Positions 7,583-16,595 are shown, counted from the stretch's first letter. The stretch is 64,000 nt of DNA from Betaproteobacteria bacterium (GCA_004293675.1 READ01000014.1:1-64000); one strand, 5' to 3'. Numbers and translations are program-made. Notes: a model not told the origin generated them from the sequence alone.

Positions 7583-9589
7583 ATGGGTTCTTTTTGTAAA
7601 TTTCTCACTCACTGGCCGGTGACGCTGTTGCGTCGGACGCTCGGTTTAGCCGCGCTTTGCTCGGCGCTAGGTGTGGCCGCAGTGGAGCCAGTCAAGCTCT
7701 CGGGGACGCTGCCATCGTCCTATCCAGTACTCAGCCCGGTCTTGCTCAGCGGACTCAGTTATGGCGCCTTCATCGTCAGCGACCCGGTGACAGGCGACTC
7801 ACCAGCGCTGTTTCGGGTGATCAACACCGGCGTCGCAGGCACCCCGTTGCGCCTGTCCGGTTCTAGTGTGGTTCAGGTGCGGAGCTTTCAGGTGGCACCG
7901 AATGGTTTCAATATCGCGTTTTTAGCCCAGAACGCACAGTGGCAGGTGCTCTACGCATCGAACATGAGCGGAACGACGCTCGACATCGCTGACATACCGC
8001 CCCGCATTTCCGGTGCCACACAATGGGTGGAGGGGTTTCGTATTGCCCCGGATTCGACACGGGTGGTGTTTAGCGCGCGACGCGTGAGTTCCGATTCGAG
8101 ATCCGCCTCCGACCTCTATAGCGCGCCGATTGCGGGTGGCGGGCCGCTGGTAGCGCTTGGCTTCAACTTAGGCGTTGAGACCGATTTTGAAATCACTGCC
8201 GATTCGACACGCGTGGTGTTCCGCACTCTAACGGGGCTCTATAGTGTGCCGATCGATGGTAGCGCGTCGCCCACGCTGTTGTCAGAGCACGTAGTTGACG
8301 ATTTCAAGCTCACACCCAGTGGCGCGCGCGTGGTGTACCGGAGCGACGTGGGTAGCGTTGGCTTCCCGCAGCTCCATAGCGTTGCCGTTACGGGCGGTCC
8401 CAGAACGTCGCTGGCCGCCCCGCCACCCGCTACGCAACAGGTGTATCCGGGGTATCAGATCAGTGCGAATTCGGCACGCGTCGTGTACGAAACCAATCTT
8501 CAAGGGGCTACAAAGCGCGATCTCTACAGCATTCCCATCGCTGGCGGCACAGCGAATCGCCTGACCTTTGATCCCTCATTAGTAGGCGGCAACACGATAA
8601 GCCAATTCGAGATCAGTCCGGATTCGACCCGCGTGGTCTATATCTCCAACAAGACTTTCTCGTCAAACGCGCTACTCGCCAGCACAACGATCACCGGCGG
8701 CGCAACGTGGCAACTGGGTACATTCTGGGGCAACGTGTACAGTTTTCGAATCAGCCCTGATTCCTCGCGCGTGGTGTTTAGCGGAGCTGAGACTGCTGCG
8801 CCCGAGGCTAGGCGATGGTTTCTATGGAGCGTACCGACGGTCGGCGGCGCGCTTACCGGGCTGTACGGTCCTGATACAACCGTCGGCCTTGGCAGTTTTG
8901 TTTTTTTGATTGCCCCCAATTCGCAGCGCGTGGTGTTTGCGGCTGAAAAGCGCGGAACGTTCGCAGCGGTGTCGGGAAGTCCAGTGGTTGATCTTTTCAG
9001 CACACCCATTGCCGGCGGTTTGACCACTCGGATTTCTGGCACGTTCATATCCGGTGGTAGCGTGCCGCAGGTCTTACCGACACCACTCACGTTCGCCATC
9101 GGCCCGGATTCTAAGCGCGTGATGTTTGTAGCCACGAAAGACACGACGGCGTATAACCAAGTCTACGGCGCACCGATTGACGGCGGCGGCGCGCTGCTCG
9201 ATGTGGATGGCGATAAGCGCGTGCTGGGCACGACCGACGCCTTGATGATCATGCGGCGCAAACTGGGCGAGACGCCTGCGCAGGCAATGGTCGCCACGGT
9301 CGGCGCGGGTGCGGGCCGCAGCACGGCAACAGCGCTCGGCAATTACGTTGACGCCCTCTTGGCCGCAGAGGGCGGGTTGCTTCTCGACGTTGACGGCAAT
9401 GGCCGGGTCGACGCGATCACCGACCTGTTGTATCTGTTGCGCTACACGCTCGGCTTTCGTGGCGACGCCTTGACCGCCGGCGTGCTGGGGGTGACTCCCG
9501 CCCCCACGCGCGATAGCGCGGCCATCGAGGATTACATTGATCGACTGATGGAGCGCAGCGCGCTGTTAGGGGATTTGGTGGTCTTTTGA
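7583..9589 (+). CDS. Secreted TolB/PD40-type beta-propeller protein with two dockerin-like repeats
   Basis: 668 residues. A signal peptide (LLRRTLGLAALCSALGVAAVE) is followed by at least eight propeller-blade motifs of the form I-x-P-D-S-x-R-V-V-F, about 45-60 residues apart, as in TolB/PD40 proteins. The C-terminal third has two calcium-binding dockerin-like repeats (LLDVDGDKRVLGTTDALMIM and LDVDGNGRVDAITDLLYLL followed by RYTLGFRGDAL). ATG 7583 is preceded by a weak AGACGGA; the longer GTG 7541 start would add 14 residues without a signal-like character. The same dockerin pattern occurs in the split gene at 32164-35358. Probably an extracellular Ca-binding protein; ligand unknown. Confidence 0.8.
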   Translation: MGSFCKFLTHWPVTLLRRTLGLAALCSALGVAAVEPVKLSGTLPSSYPVLSPVLLSGLSYGAFIVSDPVTGDSPALFRVINTGVAGTPLRLSGSSVVQVRSFQVAPNGFNIAFLAQNAQWQVLYASNMSGTTLDIADIPPRISGATQWVEGFRIAPDSTRVVFSARRVSSDSRSASDLYSAPIAGGGPLVALGFNLGVETDFEITADSTRVVFRTLTGLYSVPIDGSASPTLLSEHVVDDFKLTPSGARVVYRSDVGSVGFPQLHSVAVTGGPRTSLAAPPPATQQVYPGYQISANSARVVYETNLQGATKRDLYSIPIAGGTANRLTFDPSLVGGNTISQFEISPDSTRVVYISNKTFSSNALLASTTITGGATWQLGTFWGNVYSFRISPDSSRVVFSGAETAAPEARRWFLWSVPTVGGALTGLYGPDTTVGLGSFVFLIAPNSQRVVFAAEKRGTFAAVSGSPVVDLFSTPIAGGLTTRISGTFISGGSVPQVLPTPLTFAIGPDSKRVMFVATKDTTAYNQVYGAPIDGGGALLDVDGDKRVLGTTDALMIMRRKLGETPAQAMVATVGAGAGRSTATALGNYVDALLAAEGGLLLDVDGNGRVDAITDLLYLLRYTLGFRGDALTAGVLGVTPAPTRDSAAIEDYIDRLMERSALLGDLVVF

Positions 9590-9848
9590 TGATGCTGGCC
9601 TTTTAAGGCGGGCTCACAGGGGCAGTCAGACGCAGAGAAAAATGGGAGCAGACTGCCCCCATTGATTTACCTTTCTGGTTCGCGGGGAAAAGTCCAGTGC
9701 TTCCCCACATTTGGCCGGGCAGTTACGCCGCCCCTTTGCCTACATCGCCGAGTTGGCACCGTCGACGAAGTGACCAGCGATCTGAGCGGTGACGGTCGGC
9801 GCTGCGCTGCGAGCAAGTTCAAACACGCCGTGGTCGTAATGGGTCGTA
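9590..9848. other. Gene-free spacer with a GGGGCAGTC/GACTGCCCC inverted repeat
   Basis: No convincing gene. A 9-bp inverted repeat GGGGCAGTC (9619-9627) and GACTGCCCC (9651-9659) follows the propeller gene by 29 nt. It resembles in style the GGGGTCAGACACG ends of the RAYT element next to it and may be a relic of a related element or a terminator without a T tract. A short tandem repeat GGTCGTAATG lies just before the RAYT left end (about 9832-9851). Confidence 0.4.
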
Positions 9849-9850
9849 AT

Positions 9851-10674
9851 GGGGTCAGACACGATAAATTGGCGTAGAATTCATTTAGCGATTAAACTCA
9901 AGAGCAATCCAAATGGCACGTCTACCAAGATACATCTTGCCCGGTCAGCCGCAGCACATCGTTCAGCGGGGGAACAACCGGCAGGTGATTTTCAGCGACA
10001 GCGCAGACTTTGAGTTCTTTCGTGATGCGATGGTGAGTGCGGCGGAGCAGCACGGTCTGGCCATTCACGCATACGTGTGGATGAGCAATCACATTCATTT
10101 GCTAGCGACGCCAGAGCATGAGCAGAGCATCAGCAAGGTGTTTCAATCGGTGGGGCGAAAGTATGTGCAGTACTTCAATTTCAAGTACCAGCGCACTGGC
10201 ACGCTGTGGGAAGGGCGCTACCGCGCCACCGTGGTTGATAGCGAAACGTATTTCATGACGCTGATGCGCTACATCGAACTCAATCCCGTGCGCGCTGGTA
10301 TCGCGGCGCATCCGCGTGATTACCTCTGGTCAAGCTTTGTGCGCAATGCGTATGACGAGCAGGGCCCCAACGCTGACTGGGTCACGCCGCATGATCAGTA
10401 TCTGCGCTTGGCGCGGGGCGCTGAACAACGCCTGAGCGCTTATCGAAGTCTGTTCAAAGCCGCCGTGGCCCGCAACGATCTGGCGCAGATTCGAGACTGC
10501 ACGAACAAAGGCTGGGCGCTTGGCAGTGAGAAGTTCAAGGCGATGGTTGAAAAGCTGAGCGACCGTCCCGCCAGTTCGAAAGGCGTCGGACGACCTCGAA
10601 TTGTTGAGGCCTGAGTTCGAGTGTTGCGCCAAAATGAGCCGAACCTGGCGTCACCAGTAATCGTGTCTGACCCC
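9851..10674 (+). mobile_element. RAYT element with 15-bp inverted ends
   Basis: Perfect inverted repeats GGGGTCAGACACGAT (9851-9865) and ATCGTGTCTGACCCC (10660-10674) bracket a single Y1 transposase gene. The flanking similarity extends a little further (TAAT outside, AATT/ATTA inside). The layout is that of a self-contained REP-associated tyrosine transposase unit. Confidence 0.7.
9913..10614 (+). CDS. REP-associated tyrosine transposase (Y1_Tnp / RAYT)
   Basis: 233 residues of the IS200-like HUH superfamily. The metal-binding HUH is HIH in MSNHIHLLATP; the catalytic Tyr is in the helix MRYIELNPVRAGI. The N-terminus (MARLPRYILPGQPQHIVQRG) and GTLWEGRYRATVVDSE are typical of the family. These single-strand endonucleases act on palindromic REP-type DNA; many are domesticated rather than mobile. 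The gene lies alone inside a pair of 15-bp inverted repeats. The C-terminal 60 residues, after the conserved YLRLARGAEQR segment, are basic and may bind DNA. Confidence 0.9.
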   Translation: MARLPRYILPGQPQHIVQRGNNRQVIFSDSADFEFFRDAMVSAAEQHGLAIHAYVWMSNHIHLLATPEHEQSISKVFQSVGRKYVQYFNFKYQRTGTLWEGRYRATVVDSETYFMTLMRYIELNPVRAGIAAHPRDYLWSSFVRNAYDEQGPNADWVTPHDQYLRLARGAEQRLSAYRSLFKAAVARNDLAQIRDCTNKGWALGSEKFKAMVEKLSDRPASSKGVGRPRIVEA

Positions 10675-10681
10675 AAATTAT

Positions 10682-11551
10682 TTAAAGGCCCTTAGCCAGC
10701 GCCTCGAACACTACCCGAATCGGCCGTGAAGTTCGCAGTTCGCGGTGTGACACCAGCCAGATCGGGAAACGCACGGGTGGCAGCTCGTCTAGTACGCGCA
10801 CAATACTCGGTGTGGTTACGGCGATTTCGTCCATCATGGCACCTATGCCCATGCCGTCGCACACTAGGGCCCAGTGGACGACCGAGTTGTCGGCGTAACA
10901 GCTGAAGTTGGCCTCGGTCAGTGGCAGACCCTGCTGGCGCAGGTAGCCCAGATACTGGTCGGTGCGCTTCGTGCCGATAAAGGGCAGGTGCGCCGCGTGT
11001 TTGGCCGTGCGCGGGTAACCGTGAGCTTTGACCCAGTTTTCGGATGCGTAAAAGTGGGCGGTGCCCTCTCGCACCAGCCGGGCGATCAAGTCTGGCTGCT
11101 CGGGTTTGACGTGACGAATCGCGATGTCCGCTTCGCGGCGCTGTAGGTCGCTCAGCGCGTCGCTGGCGATCACTTCGACGGTAATGCCGGGCGCTTGTTC
11201 GCGCAGCTGCCGCACCAGCGGGGGCAGCAGGCGGGCCGCCACAATTTCGGTGGCCGAGATCGAAACCACGCCGCCCACCGCCTGCGAACGACCGGTGGCC
11301 GCCAAGCTCAGCGCTTCAACGGCGGTGCCCATGGTGCGCGCATGCTCGAGCAAATCCAGCCCGGTCGGGGTGAGCGCCATGGTTTTGCCCACGCGTTCGA
11401 ACAGCGTTACGCCCATGCTGCGCTCGATGGCGGCCACTTGGCGGCTCAAGGTGGGTTGAGTTAGCCCAAGCTTTCGTGCTGCGGCTGAGAGTGAGCCGGT
11501 TTCGGCGGTTTCTAGAAACGCCCTGAGCTGGTTCCAGTCGAGTGGGTCCAT
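10682..11551 (-). CDS. LysR family transcriptional regulator
   Basis: 289 residues. N-terminal winged helix-turn-helix (LRAFLETAETGSLSAAARKLGLTQPTLSRQ split over residues 8-38), then the periplasmic-binding-like effector domain from about residue 90 (VVSISATEIVAARLLPPLV). It belongs to the subgroup with a short linker and ends in RVVFEALAKGL. ATG 11551 is used because the HTH follows directly; upstream starts add unconserved residues. It is divergent from the methyltransferase at 11678, 126 nt apart, the usual arrangement for a LysR regulator and its target. Effector unknown. Confidence 0.88.
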   Translation of the reverse strand: MDPLDWNQLRAFLETAETGSLSAAARKLGLTQPTLSRQVAAIERSMGVTLFERVGKTMALTPTGLDLLEHARTMGTAVEALSLAATGRSQAVGGVVSISATEIVAARLLPPLVRQLREQAPGITVEVIASDALSDLQRREADIAIRHVKPEQPDLIARLVREGTAHFYASENWVKAHGYPRTAKHAAHLPFIGTKRTDQYLGYLRQQGLPLTEANFSCYADNSVVHWALVCDGMGIGAMMDEIAVTTPSIVRVLDELPPVRFPIWLVSHRELRTSRPIRVVFEALAKGL

Positions 11552-11677
11552 TGGTTGTATCCATACGTAAATGCATGAGTCGTCTGCGATTTTCCGCAAT
11601 TCCATTTGGAGTTTTGCATAGATAGCATAGCGGTCTTCGTTGTTTGACTGCTTGTTCGCCCTACCCGATTGCTCCTC

Positions 11678-12379
11678 ATGCCCACATCTTCCCGATCCTC
11701 TCCAATGCCCGCGACCCCCGCGGCGGCACCAACCGCATCCGTCGCCGGCAAGGCCCGTTTCTGGGATCGGATCGCGCGCAAGTACGCGGCCGACCCCATC
11801 GCTGATCCAGCGGGCTACGAAGCCACGTTGAAGCGCGTGCGGAGCCTGTTGTCGACCGAGTACGACGTCCTCGAAATTGGCTGCGGTACGGGTACCACTG
11901 CGCTGCGCCTAGCTCCCTTCACGCGCCGCCTTCGTGCGACCGACGTGTCGACCGAAATGATCGCCATTTCGCGCGAGAAGCTAGCGGCGGCACCCCTGCC
12001 GCAGCTGAGTTTTGAACTCAACGATGCAGACCGACCGATCGTGGCGCCGGGCACCCAAGACGTGGTGCTGGCCTTCAGCCTGTTGCATTTGGTGGAGGAT
12101 CTGGATTACACGCTCGCGCTGATTGTGAATGCGTTGCGACCGGGCGGGCTGCTGCTCGCCAAGACACCTTGCGTTAGCGAGATGAATCCGCTGGTGCCGC
12201 ATGTGGCGTTGCCGCTGATGCGGGCTCTGGGTAGGGCCCCGGACGTGTTGTGCTTCAAGGCCCCAGAGTTGCAGGCGGCCATGGTCAGGCAGGGATTGGA
12301 GATGCTGTCGGTGGAGCGTCACGGAACCCGCAAGGGAAAAGACATCCGCGTCTTCACTGTTGCCCGCAAGCCATCGTGA
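11678..12379 (+). CDS. Class I SAM-dependent methyltransferase
   Basis: About 233 residues. Rossmann-fold motif I is VLEIGCGTGTTALRLA, followed by the acidic loop ATDVSTEMIAISREKL, motif III-like DVVLAFSLLHLVEDLD and LRPGGLLLAKTP. This is the ubiE/COQ5-like small-molecule methyltransferase family; the substrate is not recognisable. Start is uncertain: ATG 11678 or ATG 11705, with no clear Shine-Dalgarno at either. The divergent LysR gene is the probable regulator. Confidence 0.82.
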   Translation: MPTSSRSSPMPATPAAAPTASVAGKARFWDRIARKYAADPIADPAGYEATLKRVRSLLSTEYDVLEIGCGTGTTALRLAPFTRRLRATDVSTEMIAISREKLAAAPLPQLSFELNDADRPIVAPGTQDVVLAFSLLHLVEDLDYTLALIVNALRPGGLLLAKTPCVSEMNPLVPHVALPLMRALGRAPDVLCFKAPELQAAMVRQGLEMLSVERHGTRKGKDIRVFTVARKPS

Positions 12380-12577
12380 GTTCGCCCGTGCCAACCATCA
12401 ACCCGCAGGTGCCAGTGCACTAGCACGAACGCTTCGCTAGCGCTACCTAGGCCCATCCCTAGGGTCGTTGCGCCATGCCAGCGCGCCTCGAGCAAATTTA
12501 CCCAACGCGACTTGCTGCGTCTGTGCGCTGCGGTCTCGCCATTTCCCTTTCCCCAACCATAAAAAGGAACACTCCTC

Positions 12578-13372
12578 TTGAAACGATTGACTCTCCTCCC
12601 AATTCTGTCCGCGCTCGTTGGCCTCAGCTATCCTCACGCTAGTCACGCCGCCAGTACGCCCTCTGACGAGGCCGAGATCACTTTAAGCCTAGGTGCCGAG
12701 CGCACCAACCGCAACATCGTCGGCGAGGTGAGCGACAAACCAACATGGTCGCCCACCTTCGGTGTGAACTATCAAAAGGGCCGCTTCTTTGCTGGAACCG
12801 ATCGCGGCATCGGCTACAACCTAGTGCAAGAGGGCGGTTTCCAAGCCTTTGTGGCGGCCAGTGCCGATCCCGGACGCAAGGACGGTGACCGCAAGAACAG
12901 CCCGCGCCTCGTCGGCATGGGCAAGATCGACGGCACAGCGCTTGCGGTTGCTGGTGTCGTCTACCAAGCCTTCGACGGTCTGATCAAGCTCAACGCTTCA
13001 CAAATGATGAGCGCGAAAAGGAGCTACGGCAGCCAGACCGTGATCAACGCTACGTTGGCCGTTCCCATTTGGGGCGACAAGCTCAGTGCCTCTCTGAGCC
13101 TTGGCGCCACGCACGCCGATCGCAAACAGGCCCAGACTTTCTACGGCGTCACGCCGGCCCAAGCGGCACGCACGGGCAACCGGGTGTACAACGCCAAGGC
13201 CGGATGGATCAGCTGCGACGCAAGCTTAGGCCTGAGCTACCAGATCGACAAACACTGGTCGACCAGCGCCAGTATCGGCCGCCACGAACTGCGCGAAGCG
13301 GCGGCGCTGAGCCCGCTGTTCGCAACAAAAAAGAGTAACGTGGGCTCTGCGTCGATCAGCTACCGTTTCTGA
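12578..13372 (+). CDS. MipA/OmpV family outer-membrane protein
   Basis: 264 residues with a signal peptide ending near ASHAAS and a C-terminal Phe (ASISYRF), as in beta-barrel outer-membrane proteins. Internal signatures of MipA/OmpV: ITLSLGAERTNRN, RGIGYNLV, VVYQAFDGLIKLNAS, TVINATLAVPIW and YNAKAGWISCDASLGLSYQI. Family members scaffold murein enzymes (MipA) or act as porin-like proteins; the role here is open. It starts with TTG at 12578, supported by AAGGA ten bases upstream. It converges on senA, with only two bases between the stop codons. Confidence 0.85.
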   Translation: MKRLTLLPILSALVGLSYPHASHAASTPSDEAEITLSLGAERTNRNIVGEVSDKPTWSPTFGVNYQKGRFFAGTDRGIGYNLVQEGGFQAFVAASADPGRKDGDRKNSPRLVGMGKIDGTALAVAGVVYQAFDGLIKLNASQMMSAKRSYGSQTVINATLAVPIWGDKLSASLSLGATHADRKQAQTFYGVTPAQAARTGNRVYNAKAGWISCDASLGLSYQIDKHWSTSASIGRHELREAAALSPLFATKKSNVGSASISYRF

Positions 13373-13374
13373 TC

Positions 13375-14601
13375 TCAATTCTGCGCCGACTCGTCGACTA
13401 CCCGAAATCCAGCAAACACATCTCCCCGCTGCGGCTGAAAGAAGTTTCGGTAATTCGGATGATGCATGACGTTGAGCGTGGCAAAACTCGCTCCGCGGAG
13501 TACGCGGTGTTGTCCGTCAAACCACGGTGCTGAGTATTCGCGGTAGCGGTCGGGTTTGAAGTTTTCATAGGGCGCGAAATCGCTCAATGTCCATTCCCAC
13601 ACAGCGCCGTGCCATGCGGTCGCGCCGTTCGGGCTGGGTAGCGTCAGCCAGCGCGCGAGCTCCGGTTCGGTGGGTAAGCGGCCGCCGTGATGCACGGCAA
13701 ACGCTTCGGCCTCGAGCGCGCTAATGTGAACGACGGGCTCATCGGGAGCCAGAGCAACCCACTGATCGAAGCGACGCTGTTGCCACGCACCGTCGCTGCT
13801 GCGTCGCCAGTAGCGCGGATGTGCCGCTCGCACCGTCGCTTCAAACGCGCCCGATTCGACAAATTGCGCGTACTGCGCGTTGCTAACCAACGCGCTCGAT
13901 AGCGGCGTGGTGATCGGTTTAGGCGGCGGTGGATTTCGTTCGTTGTCAAAACAAAATCCTGTTGCTGTTGTATCGACATTGAGCAACCGCGTCTGCACCA
14001 CGAATCCATCGGTAGGTGGCGCTGCGTGCCGTGCAATCGCAGACCCATCAACCCACGCAGGCATCGGCCAAGCTAGCGTCTGTGCGCACCAAGCAATTGC
14101 CTCAAGGTGCATCGCTTCGTGAAACATTGCTAATCGGAACGGACAGAGCGCATCGTCGGTTGGCTCGGCGCAATCAAGGCGCTCGAGCGTCGCTGCCAAT
14201 GACCGGTCTAAGTAGTCCAGCGTCGCGGCGCGCGTGAGCTGCGGCACGGACCAACGTGCTGCATGGGCAATCGTGTTCGAGTTTAAAAACGCATCACAGC
14301 CGTCCCACAGTGATGGCCGATCTGCGCGCGTATCACCCGAATCGGTGTTGTAGGCATCGCGTACGCACCACCATTCGGCAAACCACGCCACATGTGCGGC
14401 CTCCCACAGCGGCGGGTTGATCGTTTCGATGATGGGCGGCGTGAGCTGTGCTTCGGTCAACCCACAAACGAACGCGCGCAGCTCGCCGCGCATCGCGATG
14501 AGCTTCGCCCGAATCTGCGCTGCGCCGAACGAACGCGCGGCAATCCCCACGGCGAGCTTCGAGCTGTGCGATAGTTCATCTGTGAAACCTACTGTCGTCA
14601 T
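13375..14601 (-). CDS. senA: SenA-like selenoneine synthase (EgtB/SUMF1 family)
   Basis: 408 residues. An N-terminal DinB-like domain carries the three iron-ligand histidines expected for EgtB-type sulfoxide or selenoxide synthases: His70 (PLWEAAHVAW) and His161/His165 in HEAMHLE. The C-terminal FGE-sulfatase domain has VSNAQYAQFV, GGRLPTEPE, GAVWEWTLSDFAPY and VLRGASFATL. EgtB joins Cys-type thiols to hercynine; SenA uses a selenosugar instead. I choose SenA over EgtB because the divergent neighbour is a SenB-type protein; no egtD is nearby. ATG 14601 has AGGGG upstream. The first codons overlap the start of senB by 20 bp on the other strand. SenC (SelD-like) is not in this window. Confidence 0.75.
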   Translation of the reverse strand: MTTVGFTDELSHSSKLAVGIAARSFGAAQIRAKLIAMRGELRAFVCGLTEAQLTPPIIETINPPLWEAAHVAWFAEWWCVRDAYNTDSGDTRADRPSLWDGCDAFLNSNTIAHAARWSVPQLTRAATLDYLDRSLAATLERLDCAEPTDDALCPFRLAMFHEAMHLEAIAWCAQTLAWPMPAWVDGSAIARHAAPPTDGFVVQTRLLNVDTTATGFCFDNERNPPPPKPITTPLSSALVSNAQYAQFVESGAFEATVRAAHPRYWRRSSDGAWQQRRFDQWVALAPDEPVVHISALEAEAFAVHHGGRLPTEPELARWLTLPSPNGATAWHGAVWEWTLSDFAPYENFKPDRYREYSAPWFDGQHRVLRGASFATLNVMHHPNYRNFFQPQRGDVFAGFRVVDESAQN

Positions 14602-15544
14602 CGTATCCCCTGCCAACGCCAAAGCCAATAACGGCAACTGGCACACCGCCGCGCGCTGGGCGCGCTTTCTCTCCCACGATTATGCGGTGAAAGTTGTTGA
14701 ACGTTGGTCGACGGGTGCCGCGCTTCCTGACGTATTGTTCACCATGCATGCAAGGCGCTCCTCACCATCGCTGCTGGATTACCGAGCAGCTCGCGCAAAG
14801 GGTGGCGTGTTGCTGGCGCTCACCGGCACCGATGTGTATCGCGATATTCACGAGGACGAGCTCTCTAAACAGTCGCTCAAACTTGCTGATCGAATGATTG
14901 TGTTGCAGCCCGCCGCACTCGAAGAACTGTCGAGCGCACACCGCGCCAAGACCGATGTGGTGTACCAGTCCGCTGCATTTCTGAAACCGGTACCACGTTA
15001 TCAGCGCTGGTTTGATGTCGTGCAAGTCGGTCACCTGCGCCATGAAAAAGATCCGTTCACGCCCATCACCGCGCTTCGGCAATTGCCCTCTGAAAGCCGA
15101 ATTCGTCTAACGCACATCGGCAACCCGCTCGATCAACATCACACCGACACGATGACTATCGTCACCCGCGACGAACCGCGCTTGCGTTGGCTTGGCGGCA
15201 TCGACCACGCAGCAACGCGCCAACGCATCAAGCGCGCTCACGCCCTGGTGATCGCCAGCAAAATGGAGGGCGGCGCCAACGTCATCGTCGAAGCCGTCAC
15301 CAGCGGTGTGCCAGTGATCGCCAGCCACATCAGCGGCAACCGAGGCATGCTCGGCGACGATTACCCAGGCTACTTCGAGCTAGGCGATGCGACTGCCTGC
15401 GCCAAACTCATGCGCCGCATCGAAACGGATACCGCGTTTTACAAACGCCTATACCGAGCCGCCGCAAAGCGCGCGCAACTGTTCGCTCCGCATCGTGAAG
15501 CCGCTGCGATTCTGGCGGCGGTGGCGCGAGTGTTGGCGGATTAG
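14582..15544 (+). CDS. senB: SenB-like selenosugar synthase (glycosyltransferase fold, TIGR04348 type)
   Basis: 320 residues with a GT4-like glycosyltransferase fold. The N-terminal loop reads IVSPANAKANNGNWHTAARW, matching the NGNWHTA-R-W signature of SenB. The C-terminal nucleotide-sugar site is SKMEGGANVIVEAVTSGVPV followed by SHISGNRGMLG, with the E-x7-E pattern. In known pathways SenB makes a seleno-N-acetylglucosamine from UDP-sugar and selenophosphate, the Se donor for SenA. GTG 14582 is the natural N-terminus although no good Shine-Dalgarno precedes it. It is divergent from senA with overlapping 5' ends, so the two promoters lie inside each other's coding region. A conserved 'putative glycosyltransferase' label would be the cautious call. 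Confidence 0.75.
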   Translation: MKPTVVIVSPANAKANNGNWHTAARWARFLSHDYAVKVVERWSTGAALPDVLFTMHARRSSPSLLDYRAARAKGGVLLALTGTDVYRDIHEDELSKQSLKLADRMIVLQPAALEELSSAHRAKTDVVYQSAAFLKPVPRYQRWFDVVQVGHLRHEKDPFTPITALRQLPSESRIRLTHIGNPLDQHHTDTMTIVTRDEPRLRWLGGIDHAATRQRIKRAHALVIASKMEGGANVIVEAVTSGVPVIASHISGNRGMLGDDYPGYFELGDATACAKLMRRIETDTAFYKRLYRAAAKRAQLFAPHREAAAILAAVARVLAD

Positions 15545-15608
15545 TTCGTTGAGTGCTGATGCCTCAACCGTGATAATTCAACCCAATATCGATTCACCCA
15601 ATTTTGCT

Positions 15609-16595
15609 ATGACCACCTTCAAAGCCTACCTAACCTCGCAAGAGGGAAAAACATCCAAAACCGAACTCGTCGACATGACGCTCGATCAGCTTGATGCGGG
15701 CGAGGTGACGATTCGTACTGAGTATTCGACGGTGAATTACAAGGACGCTCTTTCGGCGACGGGTGCTGGGCGCATTATTCGTCGGTTTCCTTGCGTGGGC
15801 GGTGTGGATTTGGCGGGGGTTGTTGAGTCATCGAGCGACGCCGCGTTTAAGGTGGGCGACAAGGTGATTGCGCATGCCTACGACGTGGGTGTGGCGCATC
15901 ATGGTGGCTACGCGGAGCGGGCGCGGGTGCCGGCGGCGTGGTGTGTGCCGGTGCCCGCTGGGATGAGCACGTTTGATGCGATGACGCATGGCACGGCGGG
16001 CTTTACTGCGGCGCTGGCGATTCATCGCATGCAGCATGATGGTTTGGCACCGGGCAACGGGCCGGTGCTGGTCAACGGTGCAACGGGCGGCGTGGGGATT
16101 GTGGCCATTGAGATTCTCGCGAAGCTGGGTTACGACGTGGTGGCGGTGACGGGGAAAGAGAAGGATGTTGAGCTGCTCAAATCCGTGGGCGCAAAAGACG
16201 TGCTCATTCGCGGCCAATTTGAGATGACAGAAAAGCCGCTCGGTAGCGAAACATACGCGGGTGCAGTGGACAACTTGGGCGGCGAGCAGTTATCGTGGCT
16301 CACCCGAGTGATGAAGGTCGGCGGGACGATTGCGTCGATCGGTTTGGCGCAGGGCTGGGAAGTGAAGACCACCGTCATGCCGTTCATCCTGCGCGGCGTG
16401 TCGCTGCTTGGAATCGACAGCGTTAATTGCTCGATGGCGTTGCGCCGCGAACTGTGGAACAAGCTCGCCAACGAATGGAAGTGTGACAAGCTGGCAAGTC
16501 ATTGCCGCACGGTGTCGTTTGCAGAACTGCCGACTGTGTTTGATGCTTACGTTAAGGGGCAGGTCACCGGGCGGACGGTGGTCAAAATCGGTTGA
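15609..16595 (+). CDS. acuI: Acrylyl-CoA reductase-type zinc-independent oxidoreductase (AcuI/YhdH)
   Basis: 328 residues, the usual YhdH/AcuI length. Medium-chain reductase order: GroES-like N-terminal half with STVNYKDALSATGAG and GGVDLAGVVESS, then the nucleotide site VLVNGATGGVGIVAIEILAKLGY, and a C-terminal CSMALRRELWNKLA segment typical of this subfamily. It reduces acryloyl-CoA or related enoyl substrates with NADPH and detoxifies acrylate. ATG 15609 lies 64 nt after senB on the same strand, so co-transcription is possible but no functional link is apparent. Confidence 0.88.
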   Translation: MTTFKAYLTSQEGKTSKTELVDMTLDQLDAGEVTIRTEYSTVNYKDALSATGAGRIIRRFPCVGGVDLAGVVESSSDAAFKVGDKVIAHAYDVGVAHHGGYAERARVPAAWCVPVPAGMSTFDAMTHGTAGFTAALAIHRMQHDGLAPGNGPVLVNGATGGVGIVAIEILAKLGYDVVAVTGKEKDVELLKSVGAKDVLIRGQFEMTEKPLGSETYAGAVDNLGGEQLSWLTRVMKVGGTIASIGLAQGWEVKTTVMPFILRGVSLLGIDSVNCSMALRRELWNKLANEWKCDKLASHCRTVSFAELPTVFDAYVKGQVTGRTVVKIG

